DNA of 64,000 nucleotides, from positions 253,554-317,553 of the forward strand of contig NZ_CP030942.1 of NCBI RefSeq assembly GCF_036621415.1, in the 5' to 3' direction. The position numbers were made by a program, and so were the translations under genes. The notes beneath the pieces were generated by a model. That model had not been told where the DNA came from, searched no databases, and saw only the letters and a program-made list of their open reading frames with translations. Positions within the stretch are counted from its first letter, which is position 1, and every line of letters starts with the position of its first letter. Of the stretch, positions 36,259 through 45,400 are shown one piece after another. This stretch comes from Nitratireductor thuwali. Lineage in GTDB: Bacteria > Pseudomonadota > Alphaproteobacteria > Rhizobiales > Rhizobiaceae.

Positions 36259-37430
36259 TGCTCCGGGTCGATCTTCAGGGAGGGTTCGGCGAAAAGGGCC
36301 GCACCAGCATCGCCGTGAGCGATGGCGCGACGCGGATCATGCTCGATGCGGGCATCAAGGTCGGCGCTGCGGGCGACGAATACTACCCCGCGCTCGCGCG
36401 GCCCGTCGCCGACATCGACGCGCTGTTCATTTCGCATGCCCATGAAGACCACATCGGCGCGCTATGCCGGCTTCTGAAGCTCGGTTATGGCGGGCCGATA
36501 TACATGACGGCGGAAACACGGGCCGAGATGCCGGCCGCGCTCGCGCAATATGCCGACGGCGAAGAACTGAAGCGGTGTCCGCCGGCCGAGGGGCAGATAC
36601 GCATCTTCCGGCCGGGCGATGTGCTGGAGGCGGGTTCGATGCGGGTGAAGACCGGCAGTTCAGGCCATGTGGCCGGCGGCGTCTGGTTTTCGGTGGAGCA
36701 CGAGGGGCAAAGGCTCGTCTATGCCGCCGACATGGTGCCGGGCAGCGCCGTCTTCGACATGCAGCCATTGCCCGCCTGCGATCTCCTGATGCTCGACGCT
36801 TCCTACGGGTCCGATACCGTTTCGGGGGCGGAACGGGCGCGCGAAATCGCCTCTTGGGTTGCGGCCCGCCGGAATGGCTGCCTGCTGCCGACGCCGCTCT
36901 CCGGACGGTCGCTGGAACTGATGGCGGCGCTGGACCTGCCCTTTGCAATCGAAGCCGGCATGCGCGCGCCGCTCGCCATGCAGATCGGCGCGGCCGGCGC
37001 ATTGCGGCCGGGGATCGCCGAAAGCCTGCGCGAAAAGCTGGCTGACGCCATCGACTGGCAGGCCGGGAGGGCGCTGCCCGACCGGCCGCTGCTGGTGCAT
37101 GACGGCATGGGTGTGGCCGGCCCGGCCAAGACCGCCATTCCGATGGCCGACAAGGAGGATTATCCGATCCTTCTGACCGGTCATTTGCCGAAGGGCTCTC
37201 CGGCGTCATTGCTGGCCGAGCGCGGACGGGCGGCCTGGATACGCCTGCCGACGCACCCGACCCTGCCGGAAAATCTCGCGCTGTGGGAAGACGCCGGGCG
37301 CCCGGCGGTGCTCGGACACTCCTGCGAGCTCGATGTTCTGCGCCAAATGCGGGACCACCTTCCTGTCCTCCAAACGGAGTTTCGCACCGGGCAGAGCTTC
37401 AGCATCTTGCAGTCAGGTGAAATCACCTGA
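36258..37430 (+). CDS. Metallo-beta-lactamase-fold hydrolase
   Basis: 390-residue MBL-fold enzyme. The metal site HxHxDH is present as SHAHEDHIGAL near residue 55; further ligands are His in SSGHVAGG, Asp in VYAADMVPG and His in LLTGHLPKG. The length and the GYGGPIYMTAETRAEM segment recall the CPSF/beta-CASP-like branch, whose members cut phosphodiesters, but I cannot assign the substrate. It is coupled by stop-start overlap to the importer ATPase and followed by a SurE homologue, suggesting work on an imported phosphoester. Cytoplasmic, no signal peptide. Confidence 0.85.
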   Translation: MLRVDLQGGFGEKGRTSIAVSDGATRIMLDAGIKVGAAGDEYYPALARPVADIDALFISHAHEDHIGALCRLLKLGYGGPIYMTAETRAEMPAALAQYADGEELKRCPPAEGQIRIFRPGDVLEAGSMRVKTGSSGHVAGGVWFSVEHEGQRLVYAADMVPGSAVFDMQPLPACDLLMLDASYGSDTVSGAERAREIASWVAARRNGCLLPTPLSGRSLELMAALDLPFAIEAGMRAPLAMQIGAAGALRPGIAESLREKLADAIDWQAGRALPDRPLLVHDGMGVAGPAKTAIPMADKEDYPILLTGHLPKGSPASLLAERGRAAWIRLPTHPTLPENLALWEDAGRPAVLGHSCELDVLRQMRDHLPVLQTEFRTGQSFSILQSGEIT

Positions 37431-37521
37431 TGTCCGGATAAGGCGGAAAACCAAAAGAAGAGCGCCCCTTATGCGTCCGGATAGATGCATGGCGCTCCGG
37501 ATCATCGAATAGAGAGTGAAC

Positions 37522-38274
37522 ATGCGGATCCTGATCTCAAACGACGACGGCATCGAGGCTCCGGGGCTTGCCCTGGCGGCCGCGGCGGCGGCGAAGCTGA
37601 GCGACGACGTCTGGGTCGTGGCGCCGGATGGCAAGCGCACCGCTGCGGGAACATCGTTGACCATCGCCCGGCCGCTGACAGTGCGCCGCCTCGGCGGCCG
37701 CCGCTTTTCCTGCTCCGGCACGCCTGCCGATTGCGTCGTGGCGGCCATGACGTGGCTGTTCCGCGATGGGGCGAAGCCGGACCTCGTGATCGCCGGCGTC
37801 AATGACGGGCGCAATGTCGGCGAGGATCTGGCTTATTCGGGAACGCTTGGCGTGGTGCGGGAGGCGACCTTCTGGGGCTTGCCGGCCATCGGCTTCTCGC
37901 GCGTCAAGGAGCCCGACTTTCGTGACGGCGACGCCGACTGGCTGGCACGGCTGATCCGGCTTCTGTGGCAGAACCGCACCGGCTGGTCCGTCGAGGGACA
38001 CTGGCTGAGCGTCAACCTTCCGGCGCGCCTGCCGGCCCCCTTCGCCCAGCCGAGGATCGGCCGCGACAAGATCGCCCGCACCGCCACGGTGGTGAAGGAC
38101 GACGGCAATCTGGTCGAGCTGATGGTGCCGCGCGGGCGCGAGCACAGCAGCCGCGCGGGCGATGAGAACAGCATGATTGCCGAGGGCTTCGCGACCGTGA
38201 ACCGACTCAACTGGTTTGGCGAAACACCGCTCGACGGGGCCTTCGTGGAGGGCCTGGGTGCGGTGGGAAGGTAG
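37522..38274 (+). CDS. SurE-family 5'/3'-nucleotidase
   Basis: 250-residue SurE phosphatase. The metal-binding LISNDDGIEAPG start, the GTPADCVVAAM and VIAGVNDGRNVGEDLAYSGTLGVVREA motifs, and the C-terminal region match the family, which dephosphorylates nucleoside monophosphates and some polyphosphates. In most proteobacteria surE sits with pcm; here it is 91 bp after an MBL hydrolase in an uptake cluster, so this is probably a paralogue with a catabolic job. The ATG at 37522 is preceded by AGAGAG. Confidence 0.92.
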   Translation: MRILISNDDGIEAPGLALAAAAAAKLSDDVWVVAPDGKRTAAGTSLTIARPLTVRRLGGRRFSCSGTPADCVVAAMTWLFRDGAKPDLVIAGVNDGRNVGEDLAYSGTLGVVREATFWGLPAIGFSRVKEPDFRDGDADWLARLIRLLWQNRTGWSVEGHWLSVNLPARLPAPFAQPRIGRDKIARTATVVKDDGNLVELMVPRGREHSSRAGDENSMIAEGFATVNRLNWFGETPLDGAFVEGLGAVGR

Positions 38275-38412
38275 TTAAAACGCTTTTGCCTCGCCCGCTC
38301 GTCTATTCCGGGGAAGCTTTGCCCCCACCACGTTATCAACGCCAAGAATCGGAACGAGCCCGCAGAACGGAACCGATGACGCAAGTGGGGAACTTATCAG
38401 CGCAGCCAAGAC

Positions 38413-40077
38413 CTATACCGCCTTCAACCGCGAGTCGCTCAGGAGGCCCTGCTCTTCGAGAACGGGATAGGCGAGGCTCGCCAGGAGCGAGTTGATCTGC
38501 TTGAGGTCGCGGATCGTGTCGAGGTGGATTGAGCTGGTTTCGACGCTTTGCTCGGAGCCCTGGCGCAGGCGCTCGAAATGCCGCCGGCTCGTTTCCTTCT
38601 CGACGTCGCGCAGCCGGTCCTTTTCCATCACCAGTTCGCGCGCGGTCGCCGCGTCCCGCGTCACCAGAAGGTTGAAGGCGAGGCGCGCATTGGCGAGCAC
38701 GGACCCGTGGAAACCGGAGAGCTCGCGCCAGCCCTCGGGGGTGAACTCCACCCCGCGCTCCATCTTCTTCTCCACATGGGCCAACATGTTGCGGACGATG
38801 ATGTCGCCCACCTGCTCCAGCTTGACGCAGACGCCGAGTAGTTCCTGGCAGCGGCGCGCCTCCTCGTCCGACATGCCATGCTCGGTGATGCGGGCGAGGT
38901 AGAGCTTGATGGCGGCGTGCCGCCGGTCGACTGTGTCGTCCATTGCCGCCAGTGCTTCGATCGCCTTGCGGTCGGCCTTTTCGTATAGTTCCAGAATGCG
39001 GCGAAGCATGAATTCGATGGTCTCGCACATGCGTACCGCCTCGCGCGTGACATTGGCCAGCGCCTGCTGCGGATTGGCAAGGGCGCTGTCGTCGAGCGCG
39101 CTCGTTTCGTGGATAGCCGCCGGCTCCTCTTCCTTCGGGCCGGCCTGCAAAGCCACAATGGCCTCCGTCGCCTTGAGCACGAGCCGCGACAGGGGGATGC
39201 CGGCCAGAAGGATGATGATGTTGAAGGCGATGTGCGCGTGAATGACGCGGTCGGCGGGATTGGCGCCCAGCGGTTCGAGCAAAGGATCGAATGCCACGAA
39301 AGCCGCCAGCAGCACCACCGAGCCGAGGCCGCGCATGAGCAGATTGCCGAGCGGAACCACGCGATAGGCCGGCGGCGAGCCGCGCGTCAGCATCGGCGCG
39401 ATGAAGGAGGAGCCGAGATTGACGCCGAGCACCATGACGATGCCGAGTTCCGGCGGGACGATGCCGCGCGCTGCGAATGTCGTCAGCAGCAGCACCGCCG
39501 CGATGCTGGAATGGAACAGATAGGTCACGACAGCGGCGAGCAGGAAGGCCGATATGGGATCGCTGGAGAGATAACCGACGATCAGCGGAACGATGGTGCT
39601 CTGGCGGAGCGGCTCGGAAGCCTGGCTCATCATCCCGAGCGACAGGATCAGCAGCCCGATGCCGACAAGGATGCGGCCGATCTGCCGCCACTGCCGCCGC
39701 TCGGTGGTCAGGAAGATCACCGTCCCGGTCAAAAGGCACACGGGAACAAGCAAGGTGAGGTCGAAACTCAGGACCTTGACGACAAGGGCGGAGCCGACCT
39801 CGGCGCCGCGAACCGCGAGGATGCCCGACAGCCCGGTGACGATGCCGAGGCCGGCGAAGGAGCCGATGAGAAGTGTGACGGCGGTGGAGCTTTGCAGGGC
39901 GACGGCCATGGCGAGCCCGGTCAGCGCCGCCAGAAACGGGTTGCCGAGCGTCTGGCGCAGGCGCTGCCGCAGCATATTGCCATAAGCGCGCTCGACGCCG
40001 GTGCGCACCATTCGCGTGGCCCAGAGCAGCAGCGCCACCGCGCCGGCCATATGCAGGAAAAAGACGGAACCGCTCAT
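38413..40077 (-). CDS. Na+/phosphate cotransporter family protein with PhoU-like tail
   Basis: 554-residue membrane protein of the NptA/YjbB family. It has about eight to nine hydrophobic segments in the first 300 residues and the inverted repeats typical of Na/Pi carriers (ALQSSTAVTLL and LFHSSIAAVLL). A cytoplasmic helical PhoU-like domain fills residues 330-554. In E. coli YjbB the family exports phosphate. It is convergent with the SurE gene; releasing phosphate from the organophosphate module would fit, although this is only proximity. Confidence 0.92.
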   Translation of the reverse strand: MSGSVFFLHMAGAVALLLWATRMVRTGVERAYGNMLRQRLRQTLGNPFLAALTGLAMAVALQSSTAVTLLIGSFAGLGIVTGLSGILAVRGAEVGSALVVKVLSFDLTLLVPVCLLTGTVIFLTTERRQWRQIGRILVGIGLLILSLGMMSQASEPLRQSTIVPLIVGYLSSDPISAFLLAAVVTYLFHSSIAAVLLLTTFAARGIVPPELGIVMVLGVNLGSSFIAPMLTRGSPPAYRVVPLGNLLMRGLGSVVLLAAFVAFDPLLEPLGANPADRVIHAHIAFNIIILLAGIPLSRLVLKATEAIVALQAGPKEEEPAAIHETSALDDSALANPQQALANVTREAVRMCETIEFMLRRILELYEKADRKAIEALAAMDDTVDRRHAAIKLYLARITEHGMSDEEARRCQELLGVCVKLEQVGDIIVRNMLAHVEKKMERGVEFTPEGWRELSGFHGSVLANARLAFNLLVTRDAATARELVMEKDRLRDVEKETSRRHFERLRQGSEQSVETSSIHLDTIRDLKQINSLLASLAYPVLEEQGLLSDSRLKAV

Positions 40078-40317
40078 CGAACCTCGTTGCTCTCGACCTC
40101 CGCAGAAGCCGCTTCATGGCGCTTGATGCTCTAATCTTCGCCGAGTCTTTGTTACATTAGTAGTTATCAAATGACAAATGTTCAAAAATCTCATCGGCTG
40201 CGGCGCTGGCCTTTTCCCATCCCGTCGACGGGCGAGCGTGGGTTGTCCTGACGGCCGACATCAGGATCGCTGCCCATAATCATAGCGCACTGGCTAAGAA
40301 AATCTCGTAGCGCACGA

Positions 40318-42420
40318 CTATTCCAGGAAAACGCGGACGCTCGCGGTGCGGCCGGCCGCGTCGATAACCGTGAGGGTCGAAGCCCCGCCGCCGTCGGGTT
40401 GCCATGAGGCGGTGCGGCGGCGGAACGTTTCGGCCAGCGGCTCGCCATTGGCCAGCCAGCGGAACGGTGCCCGACCGCCGATGATCTTCAGGGCCAGCGG
40501 CGCTACGTCTGTTTCATGCGCGAAACCGAGGTCGATGCGGGCGCCCTCGGGCGGGAAAACGATCTCGGGGGCAGGCTCGGTCGGGGCGCCGGGAATGGGC
40601 GCGCCGCTCGAAGAAGCGAACCGGCGAAGCGAGGCGGGCATTTCCGAAGCGGCAAGGCGCACCGCCCCGGCGGGCGCGCGCGGAAACGGCGTGACGCCGA
40701 CGCCGGAGCGGGAGAAAGCCTCGAACAGGATGGGCGCGGCGGCGAGATAGCCGATCAGCCCCGGCACCGAGCCCCCATCGGGCCTGCCGACCCATACGCC
40801 CAGGACGTGACGCCCGTCGTAGCCGACCGCCCATGCGTCGCGGTAGCCGTAGGAAGTGCCGGTCTTGTAGGCGATGCCGAGACGGGGGGCGCCTTCGGGC
40901 GGCGCCACGCCCGAAAGCATGTCGGCGATCTGCCACGCGGCCTGCGGCGTCAGCACCGTTGCCGGGCTGGCGGCTTCGGCGTCCGGGTGGTGGCGCAAGC
41001 GCCGCGCCTTGCCGCGGTTGGCCAGCCCGGCGTAAAGCTGCACCAGCCCTTCCAGCGTCAGCCCCGCACCGCCGAGGCCGATCGCCAGCCCCGGCGTTTC
41101 GCCCGGCGGCAGAACGGGGACCACGCCAACGGCTCTCAGCCGGGACATGAGCCTGGCCGGCCCGACCGCATCGAGAAGCCGGATCGCCGGCACGTTGAGC
41201 GACATCTGCAGCGCATCGCGCACGCTGACGTCGCCCTGATAGTCCATGTCGAAATTACGCGGACGGTATCCGTGAAAATCGGCTGGCCTGTCCTCTATCA
41301 TGGTTTCCTGCATCACCAGCCCGTCTTCGATGGCAAGTCCGTATATGAACGGCTTGAGCGTCGATCCGGGGGAGCGTTGCGCCACGCTCATGTCGATCCA
41401 GCCGGCGCGCGCCGGATCGAAATAATCCGCCGATCCCACCCGCGCGAGCACTTCGCCCGAACGGGCATCGGCCAGCATCATGGCGACCGAAACGCGGGGG
41501 CCGAGGCGGCGTGCGCCTTCTTTCGCCACCGCTTCGAGCGCGGCCTGAATGCCCCTGTCCAGAAGGAGCCGGTGGCGGAGGGCCTGCCCGCCTTCGGAGC
41601 GGATCGCGGCGTCGGCCAGGTGCGCGGCGAAGGCGGGCAGGGGCAGCCGCCTCGCGGCCACGTTTTCCTGCGCGGCGCGCTCCACCTCGCTTTCGGGAAT
41701 GATGCCGGCCGTGGCCATGCGGGCGAGCACACGGTCGCGTGCCGACTTTGCCGTCTGCGAATGCCGGTCGGGCCGGCGTGTCTCCGGCGATTGCGGCAGG
41801 GCCACGAGGAGCGCGGCTTGCGACAGGCTCAGCCTTTGCGGCTCCTTGCCGAACCAGGCAAGGCTTGCGGCCCGTACCCCTTCCAGATTGCCGCCATAGG
41901 GCGCCAGTGTCAGGTAGAGTTCCAGAATGGCGTCCTTGGAAAGCCGCCGTTCGATCTGCAGGGCGCGGGCGATCTGGCGGAACTTCGCGGCGAAGCTGCG
42001 CTCCTTGCGCGGCTCGAGCAGGCGCGCGAGCTGCATGGAAAGGGTGGAGCCGCCCGAAACGATGCGGCCATTGGCGACAAGCTGGATAGCTGCGCGGGCA
42101 AGCGCCATGGGATCGACGCCGGAATGTGTCCGGAAACGCTTGTCCTCATAGGCTATGAGCATTTTCAGGAATTGCGGATCGAGCTTGCCGACATCCGCCT
42201 TGAGCCGCCAGCGTCCGTCCTGTGCCGCATAGGCGCGCAGCAGCGCGCCGTCGCGGTCCAGCACCTCGACGGAAAGGGCGCCGGCGCTGTCGAGCGGCGG
42301 CGGAAAGGCGCGGTCCAGCCAGTCGAGGGTGAAGGTGCCGACTGCAAGCAGGACCGCCAGCGTGGCAGCGCCCAAGACGCTACGCCGTATCCACCTTCGC
42401 GCTCTGCCGGACCTTTCCAC
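40318..42420 (-). CDS. pbpC: Penicillin-binding protein 1C PbpC
   Basis: 700-residue bifunctional peptidoglycan synthase anchored by one N-terminal membrane helix (about residues 12-33). The glycosyltransferase domain has EDKRFRTHSGVD and GGSTLSMQLARLL. The transpeptidase domain has SPGSTLKPF (catalytic Ser with Lys), SLNVPA and KTGTSYGYRDAW. A C-terminal BiPBP_C domain of about 85 residues completes the 1C architecture. The GTG start lies 2 bp after the stop of the alpha-2-macroglobulin gene, the standard pairing of these two genes. Confidence 0.95.
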   Translation of the reverse strand: MERSGRARRWIRRSVLGAATLAVLLAVGTFTLDWLDRAFPPPLDSAGALSVEVLDRDGALLRAYAAQDGRWRLKADVGKLDPQFLKMLIAYEDKRFRTHSGVDPMALARAAIQLVANGRIVSGGSTLSMQLARLLEPRKERSFAAKFRQIARALQIERRLSKDAILELYLTLAPYGGNLEGVRAASLAWFGKEPQRLSLSQAALLVALPQSPETRRPDRHSQTAKSARDRVLARMATAGIIPESEVERAAQENVAARRLPLPAFAAHLADAAIRSEGGQALRHRLLLDRGIQAALEAVAKEGARRLGPRVSVAMMLADARSGEVLARVGSADYFDPARAGWIDMSVAQRSPGSTLKPFIYGLAIEDGLVMQETMIEDRPADFHGYRPRNFDMDYQGDVSVRDALQMSLNVPAIRLLDAVGPARLMSRLRAVGVVPVLPPGETPGLAIGLGGAGLTLEGLVQLYAGLANRGKARRLRHHPDAEAASPATVLTPQAAWQIADMLSGVAPPEGAPRLGIAYKTGTSYGYRDAWAVGYDGRHVLGVWVGRPDGGSVPGLIGYLAAAPILFEAFSRSGVGVTPFPRAPAGAVRLAASEMPASLRRFASSSGAPIPGAPTEPAPEIVFPPEGARIDLGFAHETDVAPLALKIIGGRAPFRWLANGEPLAETFRRRTASWQPDGGGASTLTVIDAAGRTASVRVFLE

Positions 42421-42422
42421 CG

Positions 42423-45400
42423 CTACTCGCCCGTGATCTCCATGAAGCCCGTCGCCGTGCGCGCCGAAAATTCCGGCCGGTACATGTCCTCGACGCTGGC
42501 GGCGGGATGCGTATAGACGCCGGGCGTCACCGCCCGCACCACATAGGCCAGCCGGAAAGTCCGGTCGCTGCCGGCATCGCGGTTGAAGGCGGCGACGAAG
42601 CGGTCGTCGCGGAACTCGCTATGGGCCACCTCCGTCTGACCGATCCATTCGAAGTTTTCGAGCTGCGCGCTGTCGACCAGCCTCGGATTGTCGATTTCGA
42701 AGCCGGCCGGCAACAGGTCCGAGACGAGCACCCGCGAGGGCCATTTGTTGGCCTCGGTGATGTCCAGAACCACCACATAGCGCTCGTTCTGCCGGGCTTC
42801 CGTGACATTGATCTCCGTCCCGTCGAGCCGGTAGTAGCGGCGCTCGATGGTGAAGCCTTCTCCCCCGGCACGAAGCGGCTGCTGGGGTGCTGCGACGGTG
42901 GTGACGACGGCGTTGATCGGCTCCGCGCCGGCATTGGCGATGGTGAAGGGCGCGGCGGCGACCTCCTCGCCGGACAGGCGGCGGGCGAAAGCGCCCGAAT
43001 GAGCGACGCCGTCGACGGTCAGCGCTATGCTGTCGCCGGCTTCGCCCAGCGCGCGGGCGGCGAGCAGCATCCAGGCCTCGTCCTGCGTGCTCATATGGCG
43101 CGTGCGGCCCCTGACATCCGAGACGTAGCTGGTCATCTGCGGAATGAGCGCCGGTTCGGGCCGCGTTTCGGCGGCAAGCGCCAGCATGGCCGCCCCGTCG
43201 CGCAGGGCCGAGCCATAATCGGCCCGCGCAGTGGCGCGTACCGGCATGGACTGGGCCAGGCGGAAGGCGGAGCCGAAGCTCCTTTCGACGCGTTCGGCAT
43301 CGCCGTAGAGTCCGAGCGCGGCGGCAAGCTGGGCGCGCGCGAGCGGGCTGGCGAACTCGTCCATGCGGGTGTCGGCGTAATAGCGCAGATCGCCGGCCGA
43401 GGCCTTGCGGTTGCGCGCCAGGACATAAAGCGCGTAGGCGATTTCACCGCCATTGGCCGCGATGTCGACGTCGTAGGCCATGGCGTTCTGCAGGTTCTGC
43501 AGTGCTTGCGTCATGGCTTGTTCGGGCACGGCGAAACCCTGCTCCCTTGCCCGGGTCAGGAAGTCAGTGACATAGGCATCGAGCCACAGATCGCCCGAGC
43601 CGGGGCCCCATAGCCCGAAACTTCCCGAAGAAGACTGGTAGGACAGCACGCGCGCAATCGCTTCCTCTATACGGCCCTTGATGGCGGGATCGTCCTTAAG
43701 GCCCGCCGCCTTCGACAGTTCGCCGACATAGAGCAGGGGAAGGGCGCGGCTGGTCGTCTGCTCGGCGCAGCCATAGGGATAGCGGTCGAGCGACATCAGG
43801 AGCGCGGGAATGTCGAAGGCCTCGGCGCGCGAGACATTGACCGAGACCGAAGCGCCCTCGACGAAGCTGTCGGCCAGCAGGCCGCCATCGATCATCAGGC
43901 TGCCGCCATTAGCCGCGAGCGGCACGGATTGCCGGGTGGTGACCGGGGCGACGCCGGGCCGCACGGGCAGGGCGACGGATTTTTCGACGGCAAGGCCGGA
44001 TGGATGGGCGAGTGCGATCCTGAGGCTGCCCGCGCCGGGCTGTCCGGCCGATACCGGAAGCGATATGCTGGTCCGCCCGCCGGCGGCAAGGTCGATGCTT
44101 TCCGGCGCCGTACGCGCATCGAGCGCGACCGCTCCGCTGCCTTCGGCCGTCAGCGCGTATTCGCCGGCGGGGCCGTCCGTATTGGCGATCTCGACGAGCA
44201 GGCGCGCTTCGTCGCCGGGCGCCATGAAGCGCGGCAGGCTCGTCGTCAGCACGAGCGGATCGCGGATGACGACATCCTTTGCCGCGCTTCCGACCCCGCT
44301 CCTCGACCAGGCAACGGCCATGATGCGGGCGGTGCCGTTGAACTGCGGAAGGTCGAAGCCGATTTCGGCCTTGCCCTCATCATCGAGCCGGACGATGCCG
44401 GAGAAGAAGGCGAGCAACTTTTCCGTGGGCGCGCTTCCGGCCGCCGTCATGCCGCCGCCGTCGCCGCCGGTGCGCAAGCGGCCGACCGCGCCCAGGGAGC
44501 CGTCGATCAGCCGGCCATATATGTCGCGCAGTTCGAGCCCGAGCATGCGCTGGCCGAAATACCAGTCGGCCGGAGCGGGCGGCTCGTAGCGCGTGAGATT
44601 GAGAATGCCGACATCGACCGCCGCGACCGTGACGTAGGCCTCCTCGCCGACGGCAAGCCCGCCGACGGAGACGGGAACCGCGAGCCGTTCGCCGGGCCGC
44701 GCCTTCTCCGTCATTTCAAGCGCAACCGAAAGTTTGCGCGCACCGGGGTCGACCTTGAGCCAGCGCACGCCGATCGCCCGCATCGGCAGGCGGTTGTCGG
44801 CCGCCTCGCCGGGGCGGAACAGCGTCGCCGTCACATACGTGCCGGCACCCAGATCTTCCGTTACGGGAATGTCGATCGTCGTGCCCTCGGCCGGCACGGT
44901 GGCGGTGAAGGTCCGATTCAGGTTCTCGACGCCGAGCGTTATCAGCGCTTCGCCGGCAAAGCGCGGCGAGATCTTCAGCTTCGCGATGTCGCCGACCCTG
45001 TAGGATTCGCGGTCGAGCGCGATTTCGAGGCCGTCCGGCGTCTCGGTCGAGAGCGCCTCGACATACCAGCCGGCATCGAACTCGATGCTGGAGACCGGTC
45101 CGCCCGGTTCAGCGCCGGCGATCTCGAGCCGGTAGCGGCCCCAGTCGACGGGGATGCTGATCTGCGGTTCGGAACCGGGCGATGCGTCGACCGTGCCTTC
45201 CTGGACAAGGCTCGTCGAGACGATAGGCTCATAGCGCCACGAACCTTCGCTCCGGTACCACTGGTAGTTCCGCTGGACCCGCAGGAGCGACCATTTCAGC
45301 CCCGGCATTGCGATGCGCTCGCCCGAGGCGTCCGCCGCGATGACGCGGAAGCCGGCAGTGCCGCCTTCCTGTACCTGTCCGCCCGAAAATTCGGGTCTCA

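Noticed and set aside
37431..37515. Partial inverted repeat with TCCGGATAAG between the MBL and SurE genes as a terminator
   Set aside because: The pairing is poor and there is no T-run; it does not convincingly separate the two genes.
40140..40190. Possible Pho box upstream of the Na/Pi cotransporter
   Set aside because: Only one half-site resembling TGTCAT is present on the minus strand; the second half does not match, so PhoB control cannot be supported.
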